This document shows, piece after piece, positions 21,042 through 28,515 of a stretch of 64,000 nt of DNA. The notes beneath the pieces are model-generated. The model was not told the origin of the DNA, searched no databases, and was given only the letters and a program-made list of their open reading frames with translations. The position numbers were made by a program, and so were the translations under genes. Source of the stretch: Paenibacillus sp. NFR01 (GTDB lineage: Bacteria > Bacillota > Bacilli > Paenibacillales > Paenibacillaceae); NCBI RefSeq assembly GCF_900111565.1, contig NZ_FOIK01000003.1, positions 1-64,000 of the forward strand. The letters run 5' to 3'. How positions within the stretch are numbered: position 1 is the first letter of the stretch; the number at the start of each line of letters is the position of its first letter.

Positions 21042-21879
21042 GCGATTGGGGAAAGGTCTGGATGCACTGATCCCATCTCTGTCCATTAATGAAGACGATA
21101 AAGTCGTTGAGATTCCTTTGGCGCAGTTGCGGGCTAATCCGTACCAGCCGCGGAAGGATTTTAATGAAGAAGCGATTCAAGAACTGGCAGAATCCATTCG
21201 GCAACATGGCGTTATACAGCCGATCATCGTTCGCAGTGTTTTAAAAGGGTACGAAATCATTGCCGGTGAACGCCGGTTCCGGGCTTCGCAATACTGCGGC
21301 AAAGCGACGATTCCGGCAGTCGTCCGCAATTTCAGTGATCAGCAGGTTATGGAAATCGCTTTGATCGAGAATCTCCAGCGGGAGAATCTGAATGCGATGG
21401 AAGTAGCGGTTGCTTATCAAGGCTTGATGGACCAATTCACATTAACCCAAGAAGAGCTTTCACTCAAGGTAGGGAAATCCAGATCGCACATCGCCAACTT
21501 TCTGCGGCTTCTTTCCTTGCCGGAGGAAGTAAAGGAATATGTTTCACGTGGAACAATTTCTATGGGACATGCCCGTGCCATCGTTGGTTTAAAGAATACA
21601 AATACCATTAAGCAATTGGCTGAACAATGCGTCGAGCAACAATGGAGCGTCAGACAATTGGAAGAAGTGGTTAAGAACCTGGATCGTAAGCCGGCAAATG
21701 CGGTGAAAGGAAAAATAGTTAAACGCGATCCCTACATTGATAATGTAGAGGAAACATTGCGTGAAAGATTTAAAACTACCGTTAAAATCAAACCCGCAAA
21801 AGACAAAGGGAAAATTGAAATCAATTACTATAGTGCTCAGGATCTCGAAAGACTGCTGGAACTTTTGGGCAACGGATAA
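21034..21879 (+). CDS. parB: Chromosome partitioning protein ParB/Spo0J
   Basis: A 281-residue CTP-dependent DNA clamp that loads at parS and spreads. It has RLGKGLDALIP at the N-terminus (the segment that stimulates ParA), then [43 protein letters not shown] and the helix-turn-helix EELSLKVGKSRSHIANFLRLLSLP. The start overlaps the parA end, with GGAGG upstream. The coding region contains a near-perfect parS site (21540-21555), as spo0J does in Bacillus subtilis. Confidence 0.96.
   Translation: MNKRLGKGLDALIPSLSINEDDKVVEIPLAQLRANPYQPRKDFNEEAIQELAESIRQHGVIQPIIVRSVLKGYEIIAGERRFRASQYCGKATIPAVVRNFSDQQVMEIALIENLQRENLNAMEVAVAYQGLMDQFTLTQEELSLKVGKSRSHIANFLRLLSLPEEVKEYVSRGTISMGHARAIVGLKNTNTIKQLAEQCVEQQWSVRQLEEVVKNLDRKPANAVKGKIVKRDPYIDNVEETLRERFKTTVKIKPAKDKGKIEINYYSAQDLERLLELLGNG
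21540..21555. promoter_or_regulatory. parS: parS site inside parB
   Basis: TGTTTCACGTGGAACA differs from a perfect palindrome at one position and matches ParB sites that use either arm form. Confidence 0.88.
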
Positions 21880-21966
21880 AGGAACATCCCCGAAACATAT
21901 CTCGAAATATCCTGTAAGAGGGTATGGTGAGATATGTTTTTTGAACTAAAAGAAAAGGGGGAGACT

Positions 21967-23127
21967 ATGGAACGATTGGTGTATCTTGATCATGCGGCAA
22001 CTTCCTGGCCAAAGCCGTCAGAGGTGGCTGCTGCGATGATGGACGCGCTGGACCATGCGGCTGCGAATGCCGGACGCGGGAATTACTCGTTAGCTTTAGA
22101 TACCGGTAGAGTGCTTATGAGAGCCAGAATGCAGCTTGCAGAACTATTTGGAGTAACCCATGCCCACGATATTGCTTTTACCCATAATACGACCATGGGG
22201 CTGAATATGGCGATTCAAGGTTTTCTCCGCCCGGGGGATCATGTCTTGTCCACCATGACCGAACACAATTCGGTCCGCCGGCCGCTAGAGCATCTGCGCA
22301 AAAGTATTGGTATCGAAATTGATTATGTAAAAGCCGATGCCGCCGGACAAGTTGATCTTCATCAAATGAATCGCCTGTTTAAAACCAATACGCGAATGGT
22401 GATTTGTAATCATAGCTCCAATCTGCTTGGCAGCATATTGCCGGTCGGTGACATTGGTGATCTGACAAAATCGCATGGAGCGACGTTTCTGGTCGATGCC
22501 GCGCAAAGCGCAGGATCGATTGCAATCGATGTGGGAAGCATGAATATCGATATGCTTGCTTTTCCCGGCCATAAGGGATTGCTGGGGCCGCAAGGGACAG
22601 GAGGCTTGTACATTTCGCCGCGCATCGATTTGGAGCCGCTATTGCTTGGAGGCACCGGCAGCCAATCGGAAAACAGCGACCAGCCGACCGTTCGTCCTGA
22701 CCGTTATGAAGCGGGCACGCAAAATACGGTGGGGATTGCGGGCTTGCTTGCCGGCGTGAATAAAATCAAATCGCTGGGAATCAGGAATATTCATCAGCAT
22801 GAATGGCAGCTTGTACAACGGTTGATGGAGGGGCTGGAACGAATTCCGGGATTAAAGCTGCTGGGGCCGGCAATCGGACTTCCGCGCAGCGGAATTGCGG
22901 CTTTTACTGTCGAAGGGCAGGACTCAGCGGGAGTTGCCCACCAACTGGACCGCGAATACCACATAGCTGTACGCGCAGGTATGCACTGCACGCCGCTTGC
23001 GCACCAGACCGCAGACACGATGGCCAGTGGAGCCGTTCGGGCGAGTGTTGGACCAAGCACCACCGAAGAAGAAGTGGATTATCTGCTGCACGCAATGAAC
23101 GAACTGTACGGAAGTAAAAACAAATAA
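21967..23127 (+). CDS. Cysteine desulfurase family protein (class V aminotransferase fold)
   Basis: A 386-residue pyridoxal-phosphate enzyme. It starts YLDHAATSWPKP; the cofactor lysine is in AFPGHKGLLGPQGTGGLY (about residue 203) and the candidate persulfide cysteine in RAGMHCTPLAH (about 340). This arrangement fits the SufS/CsdB-like family that mobilises sulfur from cysteine, but the exact acceptor is unknown. ATG 21967 follows AGGGGGAG; an in-frame upstream ATG (21934) has no ribosome site. It lies 87 bases after parB. Confidence 0.85.
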   Translation: MERLVYLDHAATSWPKPSEVAAAMMDALDHAAANAGRGNYSLALDTGRVLMRARMQLAELFGVTHAHDIAFTHNTTMGLNMAIQGFLRPGDHVLSTMTEHNSVRRPLEHLRKSIGIEIDYVKADAAGQVDLHQMNRLFKTNTRMVICNHSSNLLGSILPVGDIGDLTKSHGATFLVDAAQSAGSIAIDVGSMNIDMLAFPGHKGLLGPQGTGGLYISPRIDLEPLLLGGTGSQSENSDQPTVRPDRYEAGTQNTVGIAGLLAGVNKIKSLGIRNIHQHEWQLVQRLMEGLERIPGLKLLGPAIGLPRSGIAAFTVEGQDSAGVAHQLDREYHIAVRAGMHCTPLAHQTADTMASGAVRASVGPSTTEEEVDYLLHAMNELYGSKNK

Positions 23128-23227
23128 TAGATGGAATGCCAATTGAAGCCGAGTTGGCAATGTCGCTGGCTCTTCTTTGGCAGAAGCTTCTCATGAAATA
23201 TCAGGAAAACAAAGGATGGGTCCCTAC

Positions 23228-23728
23228 ATGTCACAGTTAAATGAAACGATAAGCGATCAATTGGGATGGTTCGTTATCGGGTTTACAGCAGTTTCACTGA
23301 TCTTGTTATTGATTGCAATTGTGCAAGGGGTTAAGCTGCGTAAAATGCGGCGGCGGTATGAAGCCATGATTAAGGGAAGCGGTGTCGAAGACCTGGAATC
23401 CCTGCTGATTGATTTGCGGACGCAAAGCGACCAGTTGGAGGATACCCAAAATGCACATAAAGACATGATCGAATCGATACAAACTAGAATGCGCGGGATG
23501 AAAGCAAACGTAGCAATGAAGCGTTATAACGCCTTCGGAGAGCGCGGCAACGACCTTAGCTTTTCATTGGCTATTCTTGACGACAATAAGGATGGGCTGG
23601 TGCTGACAAGTTTGTACAACCGCGAGAATTCCTATCTTTACTCCAAAGGATTGACCGGCGGTGAAGCGCAGGTGCAATTATCTCCGGAGGAAAAAGAGGT
23701 TATTGCTCTCGCGTCGCAGCGGATCTAG
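23228..23728 (+). CDS. DUF4446 family membrane-anchored coiled-coil protein
   Basis: A 166-residue protein: one N-terminal membrane segment (WFVIGFTAVSLILLLIAIV), a basic turn (KLRKMRRRYEAM), a coiled-coil stretch to about residue 95, then a compact domain with VAMKRYNAFGERGNDLSFSLAILDD and DGLVLTSLYNRE. This matches DUF4446 proteins, usually found next to parB in Firmicutes; the function is unknown. ATG 23228 follows AAAGGATGG. Its 3' end overlaps convergent yyaC by 29 bases. Confidence 0.8.
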   Translation: MSQLNETISDQLGWFVIGFTAVSLILLLIAIVQGVKLRKMRRRYEAMIKGSGVEDLESLLIDLRTQSDQLEDTQNAHKDMIESIQTRMRGMKANVAMKRYNAFGERGNDLSFSLAILDDNKDGLVLTSLYNRENSYLYSKGLTGGEAQVQLSPEEKEVIALASQRI

Positions 23729-24308
23729 CATGCAGTTTCCATTGCTTCAGTGCAGAATAGAGACTGACAGCAATAATATCCGATAAACGCATTACGAGGC
23801 TTAACCGGGTGTTCTGGAGCACGAAATACTCCATAAAGCCGCCGACATTCACGATGCCGGTTAAATGGATATCACCCACCGGGGAGAGCTGTTTATTGAC
23901 TCCCGCGCCGGGACGCAGTGGTCCATCGATAACCTGAATGGAGCCGACGCTTCCGGAATGGCCAAGGCAGGCGTCGATGGCAATAACAAAAGGATTTTCG
24001 TGGTCCTTGTGGATTTGTTCCAGCGTCTCTTCTAAATTAACGGCATGGACCGGTTCATCCAGAGTGCCGTATAAATGGAAAAGCGGGCTGCGAAAGCGGG
24101 CCAAGGCGGTGCCGACCAGCGGACCCAGGGAGTCGCCCGTTGAACGGTCCGTACCGACACAGACGATGACAAAAGGAGTTTCGGGTCGGGTACGGGCAAA
24201 ATAAAATAGCAGACGGTGAGTGATGGCAGAATAGATGTCGGGATCGGTATGTGCTATTTTTAAACAAGACGGTTCTTGCTGAGGTATGGCTTTCGATAAG
24301 AAGTTCAT
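23700..24308 (-). CDS. yyaC: Spore protease YyaC
   Basis: A 202-residue protein of the YyaC/DUF1256 family, related to the spore germination protease GPR. Conserved features include VIVCVGTDRSTGDSLGPLVG and FVIAIDACLGHSGSVGSI, whose acidic residues resemble those of GPR-type peptidases. It is encoded against its neighbours, as often seen for sporulation genes here. GGAAGGATG precedes ATG 24308. A sigma-F/G-like promoter lies upstream (24398-24427). Confidence 0.88.
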   Translation of the reverse strand: MNFLSKAIPQQEPSCLKIAHTDPDIYSAITHRLLFYFARTRPETPFVIVCVGTDRSTGDSLGPLVGTALARFRSPLFHLYGTLDEPVHAVNLEETLEQIHKDHENPFVIAIDACLGHSGSVGSIQVIDGPLRPGAGVNKQLSPVGDIHLTGIVNVGGFMEYFVLQNTRLSLVMRLSDIIAVSLYSALKQWKLHARSAATREQ

Positions 24309-24397
24309 ATCATCATCCTTCCCGAAGACGGCGAAACTTCCAGTGGAAGCATAGACCGATAGATTTGGCGCACTGCATGAATGTCTGGTAATGTTCC

Positions 24398-24427
24398 TAG
24401 TATATGGATGAAACTTGGTTTTTATAC
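24398..24427 (-). promoter_or_regulatory. Possible forespore (sigma-F/G type) promoter for yyaC
   Basis: On the minus strand GTATA (24427-24423) and TATACTA (24404-24398) are 18 bases apart, close to the sigma-G form GHATR-N18-CATXHTA. It starts about 90 bases before yyaC. Confidence 0.35.
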
Positions 24428-24474
24428 TTCAGCAAAAGATAGAATTATTCGCTTTAAGAGGGGGAGGGGAAGCG

Positions 24475-24759
24475 ATGGACCAGGAACTGCTGATTGCCTT
24501 TGACTCGACGCAACAGGCGCTGCGCGCGGAAATGCTGCTGGAGTACGCAGAAGTGGAGATTGATATTTTCCCGACTCCCAAAGAAATCACGGCAGGCTGT
24601 GCAATGTCGATCCAGTTTTACCGCAGTGCTTTGGCTGAAGTGAGGACGATCATTGCTGAGCAAAATGTGGAGATCCGCGGGATATTCGGCAAAGACGAAA
24701 AAGGCGGGTATCAATGGATTGATGGACAGGAGGAGTTGAATGAAAACCTGGATGCTTAG
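24475..24759 (+). CDS. DUF3343 family protein
   Basis: A 94-residue protein starting MDQELLIAFDSTQQALRAEMLL with the central motif PTPKEITAGCAMSIQF, which is the DUF3343 (putative Se/S carrier-like) pattern with its conserved cysteine. The function is unknown; relatives often neighbour cysteine desulfurases, and one lies 2.5 kb upstream here. ATG 24475 follows AGGGGGAGGGG. It overlaps the next gene by 20 bases, so they are probably co-translated. Confidence 0.78.
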   Translation: MDQELLIAFDSTQQALRAEMLLEYAEVEIDIFPTPKEITAGCAMSIQFYRSALAEVRTIIAEQNVEIRGIFGKDEKGGYQWIDGQEELNENLDA

Positions 24760-25771
24760 TGCATTGGCTGAGGCTACAGACGTGAAGCAATTAGAAAACT
24801 TTAAGGACAAGGTCGTGAACTGGGTTACGGATGCCGATATGTGGGCGGGCGTGCTGTTTGCTGGTATCCGGATCATTGTGATCTATCTTTTGACACGTCT
24901 GATCATTCGCTTTGTCTCCAAAGTCATTGATCGTTCCATTGAGCGGGAGAACCCCCGCGGACTGCTCAACAACAGCCGTCGTGTATCGACGGTAGGGGGA
25001 CTATTAAAAAATGTCACGAGCGTGATCTGCAATTTCGTGATGATCATGCTGATTTTGTCCGAATTCCATTTTGACCTGGCACCGCTGTTGGCTGGAGCGG
25101 GAGTGGTGGGGTTAGCCATCGGTTTCGGGGCGCAAAGTTTAGTCAAAGATGTCATTACCGGCTTCTTTATCATTTTTGAGGATCAGTTTGCAGTGGGCGA
25201 CGTCATTCAGACTGGAACTTATAAAGGGACGGTGCAGGTCATCGGCCTGCGGACGACGAAGCTGCTGAGCAGCACCGGCGAAGTGCATATTATCCCCAAT
25301 GGTTCGATTGCCAATGTGACGAATTATTCGCTCGCGAATGCCCTAGCCGTAGTCGATGTGCCGATCAAAATGGAGCGCAGCCTGGAAGCCTCTCTGGCTT
25401 TGATTAGCGGGGCGCTTCGCGGCATCGAAGAGCGCAACCCGAATGTGGTTGAATTCCCGAATGTTCTTGGCATTCAATCCATGAATACCTCCGAATACGT
25501 CATCCGGGTGGCGGCGAGCTGTCTGCCAAACGGACGGGAAGCGGCGGAGCGGCAAATCCAAAGCGATATCAAAGTAGCACTCGAAACACAGACCGCGCTG
25601 GAGGCAGCTCAAGCGGAAACGGCGGCCAGGGCCGCGGAAGAAGCGGCTAAACGGCAGGCGGCGGATGAAGCTGATGCGGAAAGGCGAAAGAGCGGGGAGG
25701 CTGCTACAGACAGCGACGTGAAGCGGGAGGCAGCAGCGGCCCAAGAAAACAACAAGGAGGAGAAGCGGTAG
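24740..25771 (+). CDS. Small-conductance mechanosensitive channel, MscS family
   Basis: A 343-residue channel. Three membrane segments are visible: about 36-58, 92-112, and the pore helix 118-140 AGAGVVGLAIGFGAQSLVKD, with Gly/Ala packing as in MscS. The beta domain follows (FFIIFEDQFAVGDVIQ, IGLRTTKLLSSTGEVHIIPNGSI). The last 70 residues are an Ala/Glu/Lys-rich charged tail not found in the minimal MscS fold. The family opens at high membrane tension to release osmolytes. GGAGG precedes ATG 24740. Co-transcription with DUF3343 and DUF951 genes is likely. Confidence 0.9.
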   Translation: MKTWMLSALAEATDVKQLENFKDKVVNWVTDADMWAGVLFAGIRIIVIYLLTRLIIRFVSKVIDRSIERENPRGLLNNSRRVSTVGGLLKNVTSVICNFVMIMLILSEFHFDLAPLLAGAGVVGLAIGFGAQSLVKDVITGFFIIFEDQFAVGDVIQTGTYKGTVQVIGLRTTKLLSSTGEVHIIPNGSIANVTNYSLANALAVVDVPIKMERSLEASLALISGALRGIEERNPNVVEFPNVLGIQSMNTSEYVIRVAASCLPNGREAAERQIQSDIKVALETQTALEAAQAETAARAAEEAAKRQAADEADAERRKSGEAATDSDVKREAAAAQENNKEEKR

Positions 25772-25983
25772 TGGAACGGAAGGTCTTCGGTTTGGGCGAC
25801 ATCGTACAAATGAAGAAGCCGCATCCTTGCGGAAGCAATGAAATGGAAATTATACGCATGGGGATGGATATCCGGATCAAATGCACCGGCTGCCAGCACA
25901 GCGTACTGATCCCCCGGGCCAAGTTTGAAAAAAATCTTAAAAAAGTAGTGCATTCCGCGGCAGAAACCGAGCAAAATAATTAG
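25771..25983 (+). CDS. DUF951 family protein (YyzM-like)
   Basis: A 70-residue protein with KKPHPCGSNEMEIIRMGMDIRIKCTGCQ, the conserved DUF951 core; its three cysteines suggest a small zinc- or nucleic-acid-binding fold, though no function is established. The start is GTG 25771, which shares a base with the mscS stop; AAGGAGGAG lies upstream. Tail residues are charged. It is last in its run before a tRNA gene. Confidence 0.85.
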   Translation: MERKVFGLGDIVQMKKPHPCGSNEMEIIRMGMDIRIKCTGCQHSVLIPRAKFEKNLKKVVHSAAETEQNN

Positions 25984-25985
25984 GC

Positions 25986-26014
25986 TTGTCAAAGCCGGTT
26001 CAGCGTGATATAAT
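25986..26014 (+). promoter_or_regulatory. tRNA-Ser promoter
   Basis: TTGTCA (25986-25991), 17-base spacer, TATAAT (26009-26014), 13 bases before the tRNA. It begins directly after the DUF951 stop. Confidence 0.85.
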
Positions 26015-26026
26015 AAATCTTGCTGC

Positions 26027-26117
26027 GGAGAGGTACCCAAGAGGCCCAAGGGGGCTGACTCGAAATCAGCTAGGCGTGTCAAAGCGTGCGTGGGTTCGAA
26101 TCCCACTCTCTCCGCCA
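26027..26117 (+). tRNA. tRNA-Ser, anticodon CGA
   Basis: Acceptor arm GGAGAGG/TCTCTCC, discriminator G and an encoded CCA. The anticodon arm GCTGA-CTCGAAA-TCAGC gives anticodon CGA (reads UCG). A long variable arm (class II) and T arm GTGGG-TTCGAAT-CCCAC are present. Length is 91 bases including CCA. Confidence 0.95.
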
Positions 26118-26134
26118 CCTAGCCCATAAATGAC

Positions 26135-26167
26135 AATCCTTTGCCTGAAGGCAAAGGATTTTTTTGT
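26135..26167 (+). terminator. Terminator of tRNA-Ser
   Basis: AATCCTTTGCC, loop TGAA, GGCAAAGGATT, then TTTTT. Confidence 0.92.
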
Positions 26168-26196
26168 GCCCAATTCACTAAGTTAACAGTAAATGC

Positions 26197-26228
26197 AAAA
26201 AAAAAGAAGGACCCTTTCGGGTCCTTCC
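26197..26228 (-). terminator. Terminator on the minus strand, serving yjzC
   Basis: The minus strand reads GAAGGACCC, loop GAAA, GGGTCCTTC and a run of eight or more T. It is 225 bases past the yjzC stop. Confidence 0.85.
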
Positions 26229-26452
26229 ATAGGCGGCACATCAATGATGTTCGGATTTCTCTGTTTGTAGCCGCTAAAGTGGCGGGCCAGCTCAGGCTGT
26301 TGCCTTTACACTTCCCGGATGACAATAGTTGCTGGAATCAGAATCCTTGTGATCGTGTTCGTCTACGACGTTCAACGGAACCACACCTCTCTTTTGTACC
26401 GCCTGAGTATAGTATGGCCGGCTTTGCCCGTTCTATACTTCAAATTCGAAAA
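26229..26452 (-). other. Unexplained transcript segment between yjzC and its terminator
   Basis: No confident gene. The minus strand contains GAGAGGTG followed by a TTG-initiated ORF of about 28 codons (rich in Asp, His and Ser), and an imperfect inverted repeat GTATAG...CTATAC near 26405-26440. Either could be chance. Confidence 0.25.
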
Positions 26453-26650
26453 TTAGTGCACGCGCGCCTTCTCGACTTTTTTCCACTTGCGATCCTTGTT
26501 GCTGGTTTCCGGGAAGCGTTCACCCTTTTCCAGTTCAATCCGCTTTGGATCCTGAATCTCCGTATGGAAGCTTCGCGCCTCGCCAACCTCCACATAGATG
26601 CCCGGATTCGGGGCACGGTCGCCTTTTTCAAATTCGGTACGTTCACCCAT
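26453..26650 (-). CDS. YjzC family small protein
   Basis: A 65-residue protein: MGERTEFEKGDRAPNPGIYV then EVGEARSFH, IELEKGERFPETSN and a basic end. The pattern PN.G.Y.E.GE...V...GD.FP.T.N matches the YjzC family of Bacilli; no function is known. ATG 26650 was chosen since GGAGGA lies 8 bases upstream; a longer in-frame start at 26665 would place the ribosome site inside the gene. It is transcribed against its neighbours. Confidence 0.75.
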   Translation of the reverse strand: MGERTEFEKGDRAPNPGIYVEVGEARSFHTEIQDPKRIELEKGERFPETSNKDRKWKKVEKARVH

Positions 26651-26760
26651 TGCTGCTTCCTCCATCTCATGAGTAGAATAGATGCCGTTTTATTGTGCGC
26701 CGCAACGCATTGCTTCATGTAGTTGGTTTTTAACCATGATCTGCCGAGCCTAGATATAGC

Positions 26761-26789
26761 TTGCAATGCTGCGGACAATTTGGTATATT
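26761..26789 (+). promoter_or_regulatory. rpsF-ssb-rpsR promoter
   Basis: TTGCAA (26761-26766), 17-base spacer ending TGG, TATATT (26784-26789), about 80 bases before rpsF. The leader contains a hairpin GCTCCTGA/TCAGGGGC at 26824-26844, where S6:S18 autoregulatory leaders occur in other Firmicutes; I could not confirm that motif. Confidence 0.7.
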
Positions 26790-26869
26790 AATACGGTGCG
26801 AGTTTACATTTGTGCTCGTCCTTGCTCCTGACTTGATCAGGGGCCTCAGACCATAAGGAGGTGAAAATT

Positions 26870-27154
26870 ATGCGCAAATACGAAGTGATGTACATTATTC
26901 GTCCTGACATTGAACAAGAAGCCGTTCAAGCAGCAGTCGAAAAATTCCAAGGCGTCATCTCCAACGGCGGAGAAATTACAAAGCACGAAGTGCAAGGTAA
27001 ACGCCGTCTTGCGTATGAGATCAAGAAATTCCGTGATGGCGTTTATGTTCTTGTTAACTTTACTGCAGAACCTGCAGTCGTTACCGAGCTTGAGCGTCAA
27101 ATGAAAATTTCTGACGAAGTCATTCGTTATCTCATCACGAACGACGTAGCCTAA
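26870..27154 (+). CDS. rpsF: 30S ribosomal protein S6
   Basis: A 94-residue protein starting MRKYEVMYIIRPDIEQEA, with KHEVQGKRRLAYEIKKFRDGVYVLVNF typical of S6. It binds S18 on the 30S platform. ATG 26870 is 6 bases after AAGGAGGTGA; the GTG nine bases earlier is part of that site. It is first of the conserved rpsF-ssb-rpsR operon. Confidence 0.97.
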   Translation: MRKYEVMYIIRPDIEQEAVQAAVEKFQGVISNGGEITKHEVQGKRRLAYEIKKFRDGVYVLVNFTAEPAVVTELERQMKISDEVIRYLITNDVA

Positions 27155-27200
27155 GACTTACCGAGCTTTGCAATGAATTGCCCAAAGGAGGGGACCTGAA

Positions 27201-27698
27201 TTGTTGAACCGTATCATTTTGATCGGCCGGTTGACGCGTGACCCGGAACTTCGTTATACTCCAGCCGGCGTGGCGGTAACCCAGTTTACGCTTGCCGTAG
27301 ACCGACCGTTTACCAGCCAAGGCGGCGAACGCGAAGCGGACTTCATTCCCGTCGTAACGTGGAGACAGCTGGCGGAGACCTGTGCCAATTATTTGCGCAA
27401 AGGCCGTCTGACAGCCGTAGAAGGACGCATTCAGGTACGGAATTACGAGAATAACGAAGGTAAACGTGTATACGTGACCGAAGTGATTGCCGATAATGTC
27501 CGTTTCCTTGAATCTTCGCAAAACCGTGAGGGCGGCAACGCTCCAAGCGGTGCGAGTATGCCTGAAGAGCCATCCTACGGTGGCGGCAACAGTGGACGCG
27601 GTAACAATAATAACTACTCGCGTAACAACAATAATCAAGATCCTTTTTCGGGCGATGGAAAACCGATCGATATTTCGGATGATGATTTGCCATTTTAA
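27201..27698 (+). CDS. ssb: Single-stranded DNA-binding protein SSB
   Basis: A 165-residue protein with the OB fold in the first 110 residues ([38 protein letters not shown]), an Asn/Gly-rich flexible tail and the acidic tip DISDDDLPF, which recruits repair and replication proteins. The start is TTG at 27201 or 27204, after AAAGGAGGGG; no ATG is available. It lies between rpsF and rpsR as in Bacillus subtilis. Confidence 0.97.
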   Translation: MLNRIILIGRLTRDPELRYTPAGVAVTQFTLAVDRPFTSQGGEREADFIPVVTWRQLAETCANYLRKGRLTAVEGRIQVRNYENNEGKRVYVTEVIADNVRFLESSQNREGGNAPSGASMPEEPSYGGGNSGRGNNNNYSRNNNNQDPFSGDGKPIDISDDDLPF

Positions 27699-27720
27699 TT
27701 AGGAAGGACTGACAACTGAC

Positions 27721-27993
27721 ATGGCTTTCAAACAAAGAGAAGGCGGAGACAACGACAAAAGACCAGCACGTCGTGGTGGACGCAACAAGCGCAAAAAAGT
27801 GTGCTACTTCACTGTGAACAAAATTACTCACATTGACTATAAAGATACTGATTTGCTGAAGAAATTCATCAGCGAACGTGGTAAAATTTTGCCGCGCCGT
27901 GTAACCGGCACAAGTGCGAAATACCAACGTGCTCTGACCATTGCTGTAAAACGCTCGCGTCAAATCGCGCTGCTGCCTTACACAACGGAATAA
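27721..27993 (+). CDS. rpsR: 30S ribosomal protein S18
   Basis: A 90-residue protein with the S18 core [39 protein letters not shown] and [12 protein letters not shown]-like end. It binds S6 on the 30S platform. The N-terminal extension is basic. Last gene of the operon, followed by a strong terminator. Confidence 0.97.
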   Translation: MAFKQREGGDNDKRPARRGGRNKRKKVCYFTVNKITHIDYKDTDLLKKFISERGKILPRRVTGTSAKYQRALTIAVKRSRQIALLPYTTE

Positions 27994-28002
27994 GCTTACA
28001 GA

Positions 28003-28030
28003 AAGCGGCCGGATTCCCGGCCGCTTTTTT
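28003..28030 (+). terminator. Terminator of rpsF-ssb-rpsR
   Basis: AAGCGGCCGG, loop ATT, CCGGCCGCTT followed by TTTT. Confidence 0.93.
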
Positions 28031-28073
28031 AATTCGGAAATTTATTTTACTGCTCCGCTGCTGCCCGGTGCAA

Positions 28074-28102
28074 TTGACGCCGGCCTGAGAATATAGTACA
28101 TT
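28074..28102 (+). promoter_or_regulatory. Promoter of the mutS2-like leader transcript
   Basis: TTGACG (28074-28079), 17-base spacer, TACATT (28097-28102). The start would be near 28109, about 405 bases before the coding region, leaving room for the structured leader. Confidence 0.6.
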
Positions 28103-28133
28103 ACAGATATCCTAAGCCAAAGGGGAAATTTTG

Positions 28134-28157
28134 ATGTCGGTGAGCGTTCTTAACTAA
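28134..28157 (+). CDS. Candidate seven-codon leader peptide (MSVSVLN)
   Basis: AGGGGA (28121-28126) lies 7 bases before ATG 28134; the ORF reads Met-Ser-Val-Ser-Val-Leu-Asn-stop. Its last four codons, including the stop, are exactly the left arm of the leader's long stem. A ribosome on these codons would open the stem. Confidence 0.5.
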   Translation: MSVSVLN

Positions 28158-28320
28158 GCAATTTCATATCACGGTTCAATAAGCGAGCGGTGCTTTAAAG
28201 TACCTGCTTTGTTTGCATCTGCTTGAAGGCGGAAGCATCTTGTTGAAGTGATGAAATTAGTTAAGAACACGCAAAGCGTCAACATTGGCCTCATTCCGGC
28301 TAACTGTTCACTTTGAGATT

Positions 28321-28348
28321 ACCGTGCTCTTGCAGCACGGTTTTTTTG
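28321..28348 (+). terminator. First leader terminator
   Basis: ACCGTGCT, loop CTTGC, AGCACGGT followed by TTTTTT. It lies about 170 bases before the MutS2-like gene. Confidence 0.88.
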
Positions 28349-28420
28349 CGTTCAAGGAAGGTTGCCCCTGTAAAGGCAGCCTGGTTTGAGCGCTGCAAAG
28401 GAGGACAATCCGGAAGCGAA

Positions 28421-28462
28421 GAGGGCAAAGACAGCGAACGCGCTGTTTTTGCCCTCTTTTTT
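28421..28462 (+). terminator. Second leader terminator
   Basis: GAGGGCAAAGACAGCG, loop AAC, GCGCTGTTTTTGCCCTC then TTTTTT: a stem of about 15 pairs, 54 bases before the MutS2-like start. The stretch between the two terminators (28353-28420) holds a small GCAGC/GCTGC hairpin and AAAGGAGG, but no ORF follows it. Confidence 0.85.
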
Positions 28463-28515
28463 ACGTTTAGGCGTCTATTTTAAAGCAAGACGAATGCGAT
28501 CGGAGGAATAGAAAA

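Larger units (their letters stand above)
28109..28352 (+). ncRNA. Structured leader RNA, probable transcription attenuator
   Basis: GTTCTTAACTAA (28146-28157) pairs perfectly with TTAGTTAAGAAC (28257-28268). The stem continues with TTTCAT/ATGAAA, CAC/GTG and TTCAA/TTGAA, enclosing two smaller hairpins (GGTGCTTT/AAAGTACC and TGCTT/AAGCA). Small hairpins follow, then the terminator at 28321. CACGGT (28170-28175), buried in the long stem, is complementary to ACCGTG (28321-28326), the left arm of that terminator, so an antiterminator is possible. No T-box, tmRNA, SRP RNA or known riboswitch core is recognised. Confidence 0.6.

Noticed and set aside
26790-26869. S6:S18 ribosomal leader upstream of rpsF
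   Set aside because: A hairpin is present, but I could not identify the conserved CCG bulge that defines this leader, so it is only mentioned with the promoter.
28143-28275. Terminal inverted repeats of a miniature transposon around the leader stem
   Set aside because: The arms coincide exactly with leader-ORF codons and are followed by a terminator with a complementary antiterminator; no target-site duplication is visible. Not fully excluded.
28109-28515. T-box, 6S RNA, SRP RNA or tmRNA before the MutS2-like gene
   Set aside because: No T-box sequence (AGGGTGGNACCGCG), no SRP GNAR/asymmetric-loop core, no tRNA-like ends of tmRNA; gene type and leader ORF do not fit 6S RNA.
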